A DNA stretch of 64,000 bases from Anaerococcus senegalensis JC48 (GCF_000321005.1 NZ_HE578907.1:1294059-1358058); one strand, 5' to 3'. Positions 28,965-39,180 are shown, counted from the first letter of the stretch. A program made the numbers and translations. Notes: generated from the letters alone by a model not told the origin.

Positions 28965-29796
28965 TTTTTATTCTCCAATATAAACTTTCTATATCATCGA
29001 TAGAAAAACAATCAATACTTACCTTATATCCTTCATTGTTTTTCTTGATTTCTACTTTTGAATTTAAAAGATCAATAAATTTTTCTTCAAAATCTTCAAA
29101 TAATATTTTATCTAAATTATTATCATTATTAATATTATTATTAGGTTTTATTTTTCTCGATTTTTTTTCAACTTTTCTTATATTTGTTTTTTTATTTTTA
29201 AGGTCATCTAATGATTTCTTTCTATCTTCCTCGTCTTTTATTGAAAGAAGAGTTCTAGCTTGAGAAGAAGAAATATTTCCTTCTTGAAGTTCCTTTTTTG
29301 AATTTTCATCAAGTTTTAATAACCTTAGAGTGTTTGCTATATATGATCTTGATTTACCAACAGTTTTTGCAATCTCATCTTGAGTCATATTGTAATTTTT
29401 ACACAACTCATTATAAGCATTAGCTTCCTCAAGACCTGTCAAATCTTCTCTTTGAACGTTTTCTATAATTGAAAGTATATCTATATTTTTATTATCAACA
29501 TTTTTAATAATTGCATCAATTTCTGTAAGTCCCAAAAGTTTACTAGCTCTATATCTTCTTTCACCAGCAATTATTTCATATTTAATGCCATTTTTTCTAA
29601 GGACAATAGGATTTAACAAACCATATCTTTCTATAGATTCACTAAGACCTAGAAGAGATTTGTCGTCAAAACTTTTTCTAGGCTGATCATCTCTTGTATA
29701 TATTTTTTCCATAGGAATTCTTACTATGGACTTATTTCTCTTATTATTTTCTGGTATTAGAGATCCTAGACCTCTTCCCAAAGATTTTTTTGTCAT
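28951..29796 (-). CDS. parB: Chromosome-partitioning protein ParB (Spo0J)
   Basis: 281 residues. The N-terminal CTPase/ParB-box includes GERRYRASKLLG and ENVQREDLTGLEEANAY, followed by the helix-turn-helix (MTQDEIAKTVGKSRSYIANTLRLLKL) that reads parS. A Lys/Asn-rich linker joins the C-terminal dimerisation domain. It loads on the parS sites at 24736, 31093, 32062 and 36041 and recruits ParA and SMC. Start overlaps the end of parA by translational coupling distance. Confidence 0.95.
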   Translation of the reverse strand: MTKKSLGRGLGSLIPENNKRNKSIVRIPMEKIYTRDDQPRKSFDDKSLLGLSESIERYGLLNPIVLRKNGIKYEIIAGERRYRASKLLGLTEIDAIIKNVDNKNIDILSIIENVQREDLTGLEEANAYNELCKNYNMTQDEIAKTVGKSRSYIANTLRLLKLDENSKKELQEGNISSSQARTLLSIKDEEDRKKSLDDLKNKKTNIRKVEKKSRKIKPNNNINNDNNLDKILFEDFEEKFIDLLNSKVEIKKNNEGYKVSIDCFSIDDIESLYWRIKNGKE

Positions 29797-29798
29797 AG

Positions 29799-30842
29799 CT
29801 AATCCCTCTTTTCGTTATTTTGTAGTTTGTTATCGTTAAAAGAAAATTTATTCTTATGAATTAAGCTTTCTTCAGATTTTTTTGAATTATTTTGGATATT
29901 CTTTTCTTCTTTTTCTTTTTTCAAATCTTTACTTTTTTCTTCTTCAATTTTTTTAGATTTTAAATCTTCATCTTCATTTTTACTTAAAGAATTATTTTGT
30001 GAAACATTTTCTGTTTTGGATTCATTATTTGAATCTGATACTTCTTCTCTTAATTTTTTTTCATTTAAATCCTCGGTAGGCTTTTCTAGATTTTCAATAA
30101 GTTCTTTTGCAAGATCAATATAGGCTCTAGCTCCTTTTGAATTTTCATCATAAACTATAGCACTTTTTCCAAAAGAAGGTGCCTCGGCGAGTTTTATATT
30201 TCTTGGAATCATTGTAGCAAAAACTTTATCATTAAAATAGGACTTGACTTCTTCTACTACTTCGTAAGATAAGTTTGTATCTTTATCAAACATACATAAT
30301 AAAACTCCCTCAATTTCTAAATCATCTTTTATAGAATTTTTGATAGAATTATAAGTTTTTAATAATTCACTTACTCCCTCCAAAGCATAATATTCAGTTT
30401 GTATGGGAATTATTATTGAATCACTTGCAACAAGAGCATTTAAAGATAAAAGTCCTAAAGAAGGAGGACAATCAATTAAAATAATATCAAAATCTGATTT
30501 TATTTCATCAATTATTTCTTGTAACATTTTTAGTCTTTCCTCTTCGTCTAAACTTACAAGCTCGACTTCAAGTCCAGATAAAGCATTTTCGCTTACAATC
30601 AAATAAGGTCCATCATCTGTTTTTATTATGTAATCCTTATAATCTTCTTCATAAAACATTTTATAAATTGATTTTTCTACCTTGTTTCTATCTAAACCCA
30701 ATCCTGTTGTAGTATTAGCTTGAGGATCAAAATCTATTACAAGGACTTTTTTATCTAATTTAGAAAGTGCAACAGCAAGATTAACAACGCTAGTTGTTTT
30801 TCCTACCCCACCTTTTTGATTAAATATCGATATCGTCTTCAT
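29799..30842 (-). CDS. parA: Chromosome-partitioning ATPase ParA (Soj) with a long charged tail
   Basis: 347 residues. The first roughly 253 are a typical Soj-type ParA: deviant Walker A KGGVGKTT (10-17), DFDPQANTTTGLG, and IIDCPPSLGLLSLNAL-type Walker B. After it comes a roughly 90-residue low-complexity tail rich in Lys, Glu, Ser and Asn that Soj of B. subtilis (253 residues) lacks. It overlaps cinA by 23 bp. With ParB and parS it forms the origin-segregation system. Confidence 0.95.
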   Translation of the reverse strand: MKTISIFNQKGGVGKTTSVVNLAVALSKLDKKVLVIDFDPQANTTTGLGLDRNKVEKSIYKMFYEEDYKDYIIKTDDGPYLIVSENALSGLEVELVSLDEEERLKMLQEIIDEIKSDFDIILIDCPPSLGLLSLNALVASDSIIIPIQTEYYALEGVSELLKTYNSIKNSIKDDLEIEGVLLCMFDKDTNLSYEVVEEVKSYFNDKVFATMIPRNIKLAEAPSFGKSAIVYDENSKGARAYIDLAKELIENLEKPTEDLNEKKLREEVSDSNNESKTENVSQNNSLSKNEDEDLKSKKIEEEKSKDLKKEKEEKNIQNNSKKSEESLIHKNKFSFNDNKLQNNEKRD

Positions 30843-32028
30843 ACTTACCTCTCATAATTAAAATAGCAAGATCCATAGCTCTATTTTTTGCAAAAAGTCT
30901 TGCCTTATTCCTATCAGCCGAAAATTTGAATTCTTTAATTACTTTTTTCTTTCCATATTTAATTCCTAAGAATATTTCCCCTTTATTAGCATATCCTGTA
31001 GAAACTATACAAAGATTAGAATTTGTAATATCATACAAACCATCAAGCATTTCTAAAGCACATTCATAGCTAACAGCTCCATATTGTTCTAAAGTTTCAC
31101 GTGAAACATTTAGAGTTTTCTCTTTTACTCTATCAGAATATGTTATAAACGATTCTTCTATTACTTCACTTGCACCTGATATATCAATAATAGATGAAGC
31201 AATTAAGCCACCAGTAACAGATTCTGCAGTAGAAATTTTTTCATCTCTTTCTTTTAATAAATTTATTAGTGTTTCTTCTTTTCTAAGACTATCATCAGAA
31301 ATTAAAAGACTTTTGAAAACTTCTTTTACTTCTTTTTCTTTTTTATCTAAAAGACGATCTGCTTCTTCATGACTTTTTGCCTTAGCTGTTATTCTTAAAT
31401 ATCCACCTTGATTATCAAAATATGGGGATATTGTTGGATTTTTGGATGTCAAATCAATTCTATTTGCCATATCCCATTCACCTAATAAAGCAATTTTTAA
31501 ATTTCTAGATTTTATTACAGAATTATAGTTTAAGTGTTTTACAAGTTTATTTTCAAACATATAATTCATCTCTCTAGGCGGACCAGGCAGAAGAATTATT
31601 TTATTTTTTAAAATACAACCTGGTGCAGTACCTCTATCATTATCCAAAATTATTGCATCTTTTGGAAACATAGCTTGTTTTATATTTACATTCATTGCCT
31701 TTTTTTTATTAGAAAAATTAGATTCAAGTCTTTGTTTTGATCTTTGATCTACACAAACTTGATCTTCTTGTCTCAAGACTTTTATTGCTATTTCTTTTGT
31801 AATATCATCTTCTGTTGGTCCAAGCCCACCTGTTGTAAAAACATAATCGACTTCTTTCACTGCTTCTTTCATAGCCTTAAATAATCTATCAGGATTATCT
31901 CCAACAGTAGTCATTTTAAAAACATCTATGCCTAATTCGGTAAGCTTATTTGCTAAATATTTAGAATTAGTATCTGTAATATTTCCTAATAAAATTTCTG
32001 TTCCTACAGAAATAATTTGTGCTTTCAT
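30820..32028 (-). CDS. cinA: CinA family protein (competence/damage-inducible)
   Basis: 402 residues. The N-terminal MoCF-like domain (SVGTEILLGNITDTNSKYLA; FTTGGLGPTEDDITKE) is linked in related proteins to ADP-ribose pyrophosphatase activity, and the C-terminal CinA domain (STAESVTGGLIASSIID) to nicotinamide-nucleotide deamidase activity, so a pyridine-nucleotide recycling role is likely. A parS site lies inside the coding sequence at 31093-31108, where it encodes NVSRETL. parS follows the start region at 32062. Confidence 0.92.
   Translation of the reverse strand: MKAQIISVGTEILLGNITDTNSKYLANKLTELGIDVFKMTTVGDNPDRLFKAMKEAVKEVDYVFTTGGLGPTEDDITKEIAIKVLRQEDQVCVDQRSKQRLESNFSNKKKAMNVNIKQAMFPKDAIILDNDRGTAPGCILKNKIILLPGPPREMNYMFENKLVKHLNYNSVIKSRNLKIALLGEWDMANRIDLTSKNPTISPYFDNQGGYLRITAKAKSHEEADRLLDKKEKEVKEVFKSLLISDDSLRKEETLINLLKERDEKISTAESVTGGLIASSIIDISGASEVIEESFITYSDRVKEKTLNVSRETLEQYGAVSYECALEMLDGLYDITNSNLCIVSTGYANKGEIFLGIKYGKKKVIKEFKFSADRNKARLFAKNRAMDLAILIMRGKYEDDIDI
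31093..31108. other. parS: parS site within cinA
   Basis: AGTTTCACGTGAAACA, one mismatch to the consensus at the first base; core GTTTCACGTGAAAC is perfect. Confidence 0.85.
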
Positions 32029-32061
32029 AAAACCTCTTTTCTATAAGATTCAATAAAAAAA

Positions 32062-32077
32062 TGTTTCATGTGAAACA
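32062..32077. other. parS: parS site between rsmG and cinA
   Basis: TGTTTCATGTGAAACA, one central mismatch to the consensus. As a palindrome flanked by A and T runs it could also act as a weak terminator after rsmG. Confidence 0.82.
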
Positions 32078-32081
32078 TTTT

Positions 32082-32711
32082 TTATAATGGTTTTTTCTTT
32101 GGTAAGTTTTTATCTCTTGGATATTTCTTTTTTGTAGATCTTACTTTTTTTATCAAAATATTTTTTCTTGTATTTCCATAAAGATCTAAAGAATCTATAT
32201 TAATTAATTCTCCACCTAAAATCTTCAATGCATTTTGAGCATATTCATATTCTTCTTCTGCCTTCGGACCTTTCATAGCTATAAATATTCCACCAACTTT
32301 CAAAAATGGAAGTGCATACTCAGAAAGTGTTGATAGATTTGCTACTGCTCTTGATACTACCATATCAAATTCTTCTCTGTGCTCTTTTGCGTAATCTTCT
32401 GCTCTTACATGAATTGCTCTAGCATTTTTTAGATTTAACTGATCTATAACTTGATTCATAAAATTAACTTTTTTATTAACTGAATCTATTAAGGTTAAGT
32501 CAAATTCTTTTTCTATTCTTAGAGGAATACCTGGAAATCCAGCACCAGAACCTATATCCAAAACTTTCATTCCATCATTAATATATGATTTTATGGTCAA
32601 AGAATCTTCAAAATGTTTAATTCTTATTTCCTCTGGATCATCTATACTTGTTAAATTAAATTTTTTGTTAGTTTCTATAAGCATTTGCTCATATTTTTCA
32701 AACTTATCCAT
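32082..32711 (-). CDS. rsmG: 16S rRNA (guanine527-N7)-methyltransferase RsmG
   Basis: Methylates G527 of 16S rRNA (formerly GidB). 209 residues with the SAM-binding motif [15 protein letters not shown] and the family segments [19 protein letters not shown] and [19 protein letters not shown]. The C-terminus is a basic tail ([17 protein letters not shown]) found in many Firmicute RsmG proteins. It overlaps mnmG by 8 bp, part of the conserved mnmE-mnmG-rsmG order next to the origin. Confidence 0.95.
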   Translation of the reverse strand: MDKFEKYEQMLIETNKKFNLTSIDDPEEIRIKHFEDSLTIKSYINDGMKVLDIGSGAGFPGIPLRIEKEFDLTLIDSVNKKVNFMNQVIDQLNLKNARAIHVRAEDYAKEHREEFDMVVSRAVANLSTLSEYALPFLKVGGIFIAMKGPKAEEEYEYAQNALKILGGELINIDSLDLYGNTRKNILIKKVRSTKKKYPRDKNLPKKKPL

Positions 32712-34605
32712 TTATATCTCCTGCTTTTAATCTAATAAGCAAGACATTAATGTCCGCTGGTGAAACTCCAGAAATTCTTGAAGCTTGTCCTATTGAATCT
32801 GGTTTTATTTTATTTAATTTCTCTGCAGATTCTTTTTTAAGTCCTTTTATCTTACTATAGTCGATGTCATGGTCAAGCCTTTTATTTTCAAGCTTTTTAA
32901 ACTTACCAATATCTGCCATTTGTTTTTTAATATATCCTTGATATTTTATTTCAGTTTGCACTTGAATTTGTTGGAATTTTGGAAGATTTGGTCTATCTGG
33001 ATCTAAGATTTCTAGTTTTTCATATGTTAATTCTGGTCTTTTTATAAGATCAAATAAACTATAACCAGTCTTTAATGGGCTAGATCCAATTTCTTCCATA
33101 ATTTTATTATTTTCTTCATTTGGACTTATCATTACCTTTTGAAGTCTTTGTATCTCATTTTCTATGTTTTGTCTTTTTTCGATCATTTTTTCAAAACGTT
33201 CATCTGTAACTAAGCCTATTTCGTGTGCTTTTTCTGTAAGTCTAAAGTCAGCATTATCTTGCCTCATTGTAAGTCTATATTCACATCTTGATGTCATCAT
33301 CCTGTATGGTTCATTAGTTCCTTTTGTTACCAAATCATCAATCAAAACTCCTATATAAGCATCAGACCTGTCTAAAATTAATGGATCATCTCCTCTTAAT
33401 TTTAGTGCTGCATTAATTCCTGCAATAAGTCCTTGACCTGCTGCTTCTTCGTATCCGCTTGAACCATTAATTTGTCCAGCAAAAAATAAATTTTCAATTT
33501 CTTTTGACTCTAAGCTTCTTTTTAGATTAGTAGAATCCAAGCAATCATATTCAATTCCATATGCAGGTCTTATAATTTTACAATCTTCAAGTCCTTTTAT
33601 AGTTTTATAAAATTCCTTTTGAATTTCTTGAGGAAGAGTTGATGATACTCCTTGAATATACATCTCATCAGTTGAAAGACTTTCAGGTTCAATGAAAACT
33701 TGGTGGATATCCCTATCAGGAAATCTTACCATTTTATCTTCTATTGATGGACAATATCTTGGTCCAATTCCTTTTACAAGGCCACCATACATAGGAGATC
33801 TATCCAAATTATCCATAATAATTTCTTTAGTTTTTTCAGTAGTATAAGTCAAGTAACAAGCTTCTTGTTTTTTATCAGAAAAATCTTCGCCTTCATTTAA
33901 AAATGAAAAAGCTACAATATTTTCATCACCTTTTTGAATTTCAGTTTTTGAAAGATCTAGACTTTTTTTGTCAACCCTAGCAGGAGTACCAGTTTTAAAA
34001 CGTCTAAGTGAAAAACCCAAGTCTTCTAAACTATCTGAAAGATGGGTTGCTGCTGAAAGTCCATGAGGACCTGATGTTTTTTGAAAATCTCCCATCAAAA
34101 TTTTCCCATTTAAGTATGTTCCTGTACAAACTACGCAAGCTTTAGTTGGAAAAATTGCTCCTTGAACAGTTTCAACACTTTTTACTTTTCCATCCTCTAC
34201 ATTAATCTTATCTACCTCTTGTTCAAACAAATCTAAATTTTCTTGATTTTCAAGAGTTTTTTTCATCTCTTGGTGGTACTTTACTTTATCAGCTTGTACT
34301 CTAAGAGAATGAACTGCAGGGCCTTTAGATGTATTTAACATCCTTGATTGAATAAAGGTCTTATCAATATTTATTGCCATCTGTCCACCAAGAGCATCAA
34401 TTTCTCTAACTATGTGTCCTTTTCCTGTTCCACCAATATTTGGATTACAAGGCATATCAGCCACAGATTCCATACTTGTTGTTAAAACCAAAGTTTTAAA
34501 TCCAAGCCTAGCACTACTTAAAGCTGCCTCACATCCTGCATGACCTGCTCCTATAACTACAATGTCATAAGATTCATCTATATATTTTTTATTATTTTCC
34601 AACAC
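32704..34605 (-). CDS. mnmG: tRNA uridine-5-carboxymethylaminomethyl modification enzyme MnmG
   Basis: FAD- and NADH-dependent partner of MnmE, modifying U34 of several tRNAs. 633 residues, full length: the FAD dinucleotide motif [17 protein letters not shown] near residue 18, the GidA signatures [11 protein letters not shown] and [16 protein letters not shown], and a helical C-terminal domain for MnmE and tRNA binding. Overlaps both mnmE (14 bp) and rsmG (8 bp). Confidence 0.97.
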   Translation of the reverse strand: MLENNKKYIDESYDIVVIGAGHAGCEAALSSARLGFKTLVLTTSMESVADMPCNPNIGGTGKGHIVREIDALGGQMAINIDKTFIQSRMLNTSKGPAVHSLRVQADKVKYHQEMKKTLENQENLDLFEQEVDKINVEDGKVKSVETVQGAIFPTKACVVCTGTYLNGKILMGDFQKTSGPHGLSAATHLSDSLEDLGFSLRRFKTGTPARVDKKSLDLSKTEIQKGDENIVAFSFLNEGEDFSDKKQEACYLTYTTEKTKEIIMDNLDRSPMYGGLVKGIGPRYCPSIEDKMVRFPDRDIHQVFIEPESLSTDEMYIQGVSSTLPQEIQKEFYKTIKGLEDCKIIRPAYGIEYDCLDSTNLKRSLESKEIENLFFAGQINGSSGYEEAAGQGLIAGINAALKLRGDDPLILDRSDAYIGVLIDDLVTKGTNEPYRMMTSRCEYRLTMRQDNADFRLTEKAHEIGLVTDERFEKMIEKRQNIENEIQRLQKVMISPNEENNKIMEEIGSSPLKTGYSLFDLIKRPELTYEKLEILDPDRPNLPKFQQIQVQTEIKYQGYIKKQMADIGKFKKLENKRLDHDIDYSKIKGLKKESAEKLNKIKPDSIGQASRISGVSPADINVLLIRLKAGDING

Positions 34606-35956
34606 AAAACTCCCTAAATACTTTATCCATTATTTCATCTGAAACTGTATCTCCTATTATTAGACCCAAATCATCATAAGAAGATCTCAAATCAACTTCT
34701 ACACAATCTATAGGAACAAAAGATTTTATATCACTTAATGAAGATTGTAATTTTTTCTTTGAGGAATTTAAGAGTCTTTCATGTCTTAAATTTGTAATCA
34801 TCAAGGACTCTTTATTTAATTCTTTAGAATCAAAAATTTCAAAAATTGCCCCTTCTAGTTTATCAATTCCATCTCTAGAAATCATAGAGGTTTCTATTAT
34901 TTTAAAATCTTTACTAAAATCTTCTTTTGAAATTTTAGAATCTAGATCTATCTTATTTAAAATAATAATGGCATTTTTCCCCTTTAATAAATCAAGAATA
35001 ATCTTATCTTCATCATCAAGCTCTCTTGATCTATCAAAGATAGCAATAATCAAATCAGCACCTTGAGCCAATTCTTTTGATCTTTTAACGCCAATTTTTT
35101 CAACTTCATCGTGTGTTTCTCTAATACCTGCTGTATCATTTATTTTTAAAGTTAAGTTACCAAGATTTATATATTCGGTTATAGAATCTCTAGTAGTTCC
35201 TGGTATATCTGTAACAATTGCTCTATTTTCATTCAATAAAACATTTAATAGTGAAGATTTACCTACATTAGGTTTTCCAATAATTGTAGTTTCTATTCCA
35301 CCTTTTACCAACTTTCCCTTATTAGCAGTTGATAAAAGCTTTGTGATTTCATCATTTGCCTTGTCCATATAGTCAATAATATCATCAAGAGGAAGGTCTT
35401 CTCCATCTTCTGTAAAATTGATTGAATATTCTATTCTTGATAAGGCCTCTAGTTCAATTTTTCTGATTTGTTCAATTTTTTCTCTTAGCATACCAGATAA
35501 TTGCTTTAGACCTTGTTTTTGTGAAATTTCATTAGTTGAATTTATAATGTCAAGAACAGCCTCTGCTTGGGAAAGATCAATCCTTCCATTTAGAAATGCT
35601 CTTTTTGTAAATTCACCTCTATCTGCAAGTTCACACCCTAAATCTAAGAGTAAGTTTAAAATATCTCTTACAGAAATCATAGATCCATGACAATTTATTT
35701 CGCAAATATCTTCTCTAGTATAAGTATATGGTCCCTTCATAAAATTAACCATTACTTCATCATAAATACGTCCATCTTTTTCTATATGACCATATCTCAT
35801 CATCCTATTATCTTTTTCTATATCTAAAGCTTTATTGTTAATTGGCTTAAAAATCTTTTTAATAATGTCAAAAGATTTACTGCCACTCATACGAACTATA
35901 GATATACCGCCAGTTCCTTGCGGAGTAGAAATTGCTGCTATTGTAGATTCACTCAT
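34592..35956 (-). CDS. mnmE: tRNA modification GTPase MnmE
   Basis: GTPase that works with MnmG on wobble-uridine modification, needing K+ and 5-formyl-tetrahydrofolate. 454 residues: N-terminal folate-binding domain, helical domain, and an inserted G domain with G1 [10 protein letters not shown]3 DTAG, G4 NKID; the C-terminus ends in the catalytic CVGK (C-x-G-K). First gene of the mnmE-mnmG-rsmG-cinA-parA-parB run; a parS site lies in front of it. Confidence 0.97.
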   Translation of the reverse strand: MSESTIAAISTPQGTGGISIVRMSGSKSFDIIKKIFKPINNKALDIEKDNRMMRYGHIEKDGRIYDEVMVNFMKGPYTYTREDICEINCHGSMISVRDILNLLLDLGCELADRGEFTKRAFLNGRIDLSQAEAVLDIINSTNEISQKQGLKQLSGMLREKIEQIRKIELEALSRIEYSINFTEDGEDLPLDDIIDYMDKANDEITKLLSTANKGKLVKGGIETTIIGKPNVGKSSLLNVLLNENRAIVTDIPGTTRDSITEYINLGNLTLKINDTAGIRETHDEVEKIGVKRSKELAQGADLIIAIFDRSRELDDEDKIILDLLKGKNAIIILNKIDLDSKISKEDFSKDFKIIETSMISRDGIDKLEGAIFEIFDSKELNKESLMITNLRHERLLNSSKKKLQSSLSDIKSFVPIDCVEVDLRSSYDDLGLIIGDTVSDEIMDKVFREFCVGK

Positions 35957-36040
35957 AATTCATCCTTTCTTAAATGACTGTTTACCTTTGACATAAACAT
36001 TCTTTCAATATTATACATTAATTTTACCAATAAAAAAAGA

Positions 36041-36056
36041 TGTTTCACGTGAAACA
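36041..36056. other. parS: parS site (perfect) between jag and mnmE
   Basis: TGTTTCACGTGAAACA, full consensus match, extended by flanking GA/TC to an 18-bp palindrome. It is the closest of the four to the origin, 3.1 kb from dnaA. Confidence 0.93.
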
Positions 36057-36060
36057 TCTC

Positions 36061-36909
36061 TTATTTATAATCAACTACTACAAATCTTTTTGGTTCAACA
36101 CCCTCTGAATGAGAATCAAGTTTATCATATTTTGCAATTTGTTCGTGGGCAAGTCTTCTTTCATATGAATTCATATATTTTAAATTCCAACTTTTTCTGG
36201 TTTTTAAAACTTTTTTACAAGCCTTATCTGCAAGCATTACTATCTTTTCATCTCTTCTTTTTTTGTAGTTATTTATATCAATATTAAGCTTAACTTTATT
36301 TGATCTAGCTTTAATAATTTTTCTTATAACAGTTTCGATAGCATCAAGTGTTTTTCCACCTTTACCAATTACTATTCCTGTATCTTTTGGATCAATCTTT
36401 GCATCAAGCTTAATTATATTATCTTCAAGATTTCCTATTACTTTAACATCTTCAAAGTGCATTTCTATAAGAATTTTTTCTAAAAGATCTTTTGCTTTAT
36501 AATAAAGACTAACTTCATCTTCTTTTTGTTCATCATCAATCAATGACTCCAAAGATTCTTCTTGATCACTATTTTCTAAAACTTCTTGGTTTTCAATAAT
36601 TTCTGATTCATGATTGATATTTTCTTCCTCAATTTTTTCTGAAATTTCTTCGACATCAAATTCTTTTTCAAGATTTTTTTTGCTATCTTCTTCGATTTCT
36701 TTAATTAAAGAATCAATACCTTCATTTATATCTTCTTCATAAGATACTTTTACAACAGCATCTTTTTGACCAATTAGTCCTAAAAAACCTGTTGATTCTT
36801 CTTCTAGAACATCAACTTGAACTTCATCTATTGATTTATTAACCTCTTTTAAAGCTTCTTTTATAGCTTCATCTTTAGTTTTTGCTGTTTTTACTATTGA
36901 TCTTTTCAT
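36061..36909 (-). CDS. jag: RNA-binding protein Jag/KhpB
   Basis: 282 residues: N-terminal Jag domain (KTAKTKDEAIKEALKEVN), an acidic Glu-rich linker (about 75-140), a KH domain with GKGGKTLDAIETV in the GxxG position, and a C-terminal R3H domain (ERRLAHEQIAKYDKLDSHSEG). Jag/KhpB is an RNA chaperone tied to cell elongation and division in streptococci. It overlaps yidC by 35 bp, the usual arrangement. Confidence 0.94.
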   Translation of the reverse strand: MKRSIVKTAKTKDEAIKEALKEVNKSIDEVQVDVLEEESTGFLGLIGQKDAVVKVSYEEDINEGIDSLIKEIEEDSKKNLEKEFDVEEISEKIEEENINHESEIIENQEVLENSDQEESLESLIDDEQKEDEVSLYYKAKDLLEKILIEMHFEDVKVIGNLEDNIIKLDAKIDPKDTGIVIGKGGKTLDAIETVIRKIIKARSNKVKLNIDINNYKKRRDEKIVMLADKACKKVLKTRKSWNLKYMNSYERRLAHEQIAKYDKLDSHSEGVEPKRFVVVDYK

Positions 36910-37633
36910 TTTCTTCCTCTTTATCTCTTTTGCTTAGACCAATTATATATTGACCACCTAATATTATAAGCCTTGCAAGTGAACTTGTTGTCCAATAAAG
37001 TGGCAAACCTGCTGGTAGGTTTCTAAATACAAAATAATAAATAATTGGCATAATCATAAGCATATTATTCATAGAACCCATGCCTGGTGTATTTTGAGCC
37101 TGACTTTGTGGTGAAGTTTTCATAGTAAAAACTTGAACCACTAATTGACTTATACTTGTTAAAAGTGGCAAACCATAAAATAAAGGATCTGCTTTTGAAA
37201 GGGTTGGTACCCATAAAAAATTATCCTTTACTTGATGCATTGATCCTGAAAAAATATACTTATCAGGACTTTGTATAACCCTATATAAGGATAATAGTAT
37301 CAATAATTGAAAAATCATTACAAGACATGAAGAAAGTCCTGGTCCAACTCCTTCTTCTTTATACAATTTTTGCATTTTTTGTTGCATAATTTGAGGATCA
37401 TAAGCATATTTTTTCTTTATTTCTTCAATTTTCGGTTGAATTTCCCCACTTTTTGCAGCTTGTTTTTGTTGATTCATAGTCATTGGTATAGTAATTAAAG
37501 ATACCAATATTGTCATTAAAATAATTGAAATAGCATAAAAACTTATATTAGATGGTTCAGCAAAATTATTTACTAAAGAATCATAAATAAATTTCATCAA
37601 GCTACCCAATAATTGTGCTATAAAATTTAACAT
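36875..37633 (-). CDS. yidC: Membrane protein insertase YidC/Oxa1
   Basis: Inserts small membrane proteins alone or with SecYEG. 252 residues with five predicted membrane helices and the cytoplasmic helical hairpin between the first two (QPKIEEIKKKYAYDPQIMQQ). The groove arginine of B. subtilis SpoIIIJ (R73, in the first core helix just before LxLP) is replaced by S45 here (TILVSLITIP). No lipobox is seen, unlike many Gram-positive YidC proteins. It lies between yidD and jag. Confidence 0.95.
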   Translation of the reverse strand: MLNFIAQLLGSLMKFIYDSLVNNFAEPSNISFYAISIILMTILVSLITIPMTMNQQKQAAKSGEIQPKIEEIKKKYAYDPQIMQQKMQKLYKEEGVGPGLSSCLVMIFQLLILLSLYRVIQSPDKYIFSGSMHQVKDNFLWVPTLSKADPLFYGLPLLTSISQLVVQVFTMKTSPQSQAQNTPGMGSMNNMLMIMPIIYYFVFRNLPAGLPLYWTTSSLARLIILGGQYIIGLSKRDKEEENEKINSKNSKN

Positions 37634-37674
37634 TATTTCTCCTAATCTCTAGTGTAATTTAAAAAAATCAATTG

Positions 37675-37887
37675 TTAGGCTGGATCATATCCTCCTTTAG
37701 AAAAAGGATTGCACCTTAAAATTCTCCAACTAGCCTTAAAAAAGGCCTTAAAAAAATTATACTTTTTAAAACAGTCAATAGCATATTGGCTACAAGTAGG
37801 ATAATATTTACATTTTCCAGAGCCTAAGAGTGGAGAAATAAACAATTGATAAAATCTAATAATTATTAGAAAAAGTTTATTTAACAT
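37675..37887 (-). CDS. yidD: Membrane protein insertion efficiency factor YidD
   Basis: Small helper of YidC-dependent membrane insertion. 70 residues from the ATG ending at 37887 ([19 protein letters not shown]), with the family's cysteine-rich core [12 protein letters not shown] and C-terminal [13 protein letters not shown] longer frame to 37926 lies within rnpA and adds a basic extension not typical of the family. It overlaps the rnpA end by 11 bp. Confidence 0.93.
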   Translation of the reverse strand: MLNKLFLIIIRFYQLFISPLLGSGKCKYYPTCSQYAIDCFKKYNFFKAFFKASWRILRCNPFSKGGYDPA

Positions 37888-38227
37888 ATCTAATTTTCTT
37901 GTCCTTAAAGGCTTTACTAAGTACATGGCCTAAAGAAGATTTAAGTTTTTGGTAAGTGAAATCTGTAGTGTGTTTTTTTGGAATTATAATTATATCAACA
38001 TTATTAATATTTCTATAATTTTCATAAACTATTGACCTAAGTCTTCTTTTAAGTTTGTTTCTTTGATTTGCCTTTCCTACCTTTTTTGAAATAGAAAAGC
38101 CAAACCTTGGCCTATTAACACCGTTATTTTTAATAAAAACGGTAAAATCTCTATTGTAGTAGTGCTTAGATTTTCTATAAACCCTTTCAAAGTCTACATT
38201 CTTTCTTAAACTAAATTGTTTTTCCAT
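37877..38227 (-). CDS. rnpA: Ribonuclease P protein component
   Basis: Protein subunit of RNase P, which trims the 5' leader of pre-tRNAs. 116 residues, very basic, with the RNR-type signature [14 protein letters not shown] and the N-terminal [13 protein letters not shown]. Located between rpmH and yidD as in most bacteria. The RNase P RNA gene is not in the window. Confidence 0.95.
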   Translation of the reverse strand: MEKQFSLRKNVDFERVYRKSKHYYNRDFTVFIKNNGVNRPRFGFSISKKVGKANQRNKLKRRLRSIVYENYRNINNVDIIIIPKKHTTDFTYQKLKSSLGHVLSKAFKDKKIRYVK

Positions 38228-38257
38228 AAGAATAAAACCTAACTTTATCTACAATAT

Positions 38258-38277
38258 AAAAAAGCCGCAGCTTTTTT
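38258..38277 (-). terminator. Attenuator-like hairpin between rpmH and rnpA
   Basis: AAAAAAGC/GCTTTTTT stem with a 4-nt loop directly after the rpmH stop. It probably lowers rnpA expression relative to rpmH rather than stopping it. Confidence 0.6.
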
Positions 38278-38278
38278 A

Positions 38279-38413
38279 TTATGCAGATAATTTCTTTCTT
38301 CCCTTTTGTCTTCTGGATTTTAAAACTCTTCTTCCAGCGGGAGTTGACATTCTTTTTCTAAAGCCATGGTCTTTTTTTCTTTTTCTTCTATTTGGTTGAT
38401 AAGTTCTCTTCAT
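38279..38413 (-). CDS. rpmH: Ribosomal protein L34
   Basis: 44-residue highly basic large-subunit ribosomal protein: starts [20 protein letters not shown], then [19 protein letters not shown], ending KKLSA. An excellent AGGAGGTG site lies 6 nt before the ATG. It is the first gene of the leftward rpmH-rnpA-yidD-yidC-jag operon next to the origin. The sequence is a full-length, unmistakable L34. Confidence 0.98.
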   Translation of the reverse strand: MKRTYQPNRRKRKKDHGFRKRMSTPAGRRVLKSRRQKGRKKLSA

Positions 38414-38446
38414 GTTATCACCTCCTATTATTTTACGCTGTCTTTT

Positions 38447-38475
38447 ATTATATTTAAATAATGGTAGAAAGTCAA
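38447..38475 (-). promoter_or_regulatory. rpmH promoter
   Basis: On the minus strand TTGACT, a 17-bp spacer, TATAAT: near consensus, 34 bp before the start codon. Confidence 0.8.
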
Positions 38476-38897
38476 GGTTTTATATATAAATTTATAAAAA
38501 AAATGACTAATTTAAAATTTAAAAAATAATGTTTAAAATTTCCTTAATTTTCTACAAATTTAAAATAGTAAAAAATAATAATAAATATAAATAGATGCAA
38601 ATATAAAATTCAAAATAATATACAAATATTCATTGATTTTAAATTTTTATTTATATGTATATAAGTTTTTTTATTTATATTTTATACACATAAGTAATTG
38701 ATAACTTTTTGTATGTATATTTTTTAAATTTTTTGTAAATTATTTTTTAATTACTCGTAAAATTGCAAATGTAAATATTAAAATATTAAAAAAATTTAAT
38801 ATTTTACCAACTTATCCACAAAATCCACATAGATTTAATATTACTAAATTTTTTATTTTTAATCTTATCCCAAAATTATCAACAATTTGTGGATAAC

Positions 38898-38926
38898 TTT
38901 ACAAGATGGCTATATTAGTGTATAAT
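38898..38926 (+). promoter_or_regulatory. dnaA promoter
   Basis: TTTACA, a 17-bp spacer, TATAAT, with DnaA boxes just upstream (38888) and downstream (38982). Such placement would allow DnaA to autoregulate. The leader to the ATG would be about 250 nt. Confidence 0.6.
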
Positions 38927-39180
38927 CTCTTGTGTAAAAGATGAAGATAAGTCAAATTTTAAATAATTTTTTGATTAATATTGTGGATAATTTTTTTTAA
39001 TACTGTTATTTTTTTAAGATTTTTTCAAAATTTATTTAAATTTCAGTATTTATTATATCCACACTAAACTTATCCACAACTTATCCAAATTTTGGGGATA
39101 AGTCATAAAACTTATGTAACCTCTTGTAATTTACTTATTTTTTATTTGTGGATAATATTTTATGAAAGTGAGCCAATAAG

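Larger units (their letters stand above)
38414..39180. other. oriC: Replication origin region (oriC), rpmH-dnaA part
   Basis: 767-bp very AT-rich intergenic region with six DnaA boxes matching TTATNCACA: 38682-38690(+), 38812-38820(+), 38888-38896(-), 38982-38990(-), 39070-39078(+) and 39147-39155(-), plus several near matches (for example TTATCCAAA at 39080, TTATCAACA near 38878). Divergent rpmH and dnaA clusters and the strand switch of most genes here support the origin. The homopolymer-rich stretch 38470-38800 is a plausible unwinding region. Confidence 0.9.

Noticed and set aside
36041-36056. Intrinsic terminator
   Set aside because: The palindrome is a perfect parS site; no U-run follows in a way that suits a terminator.
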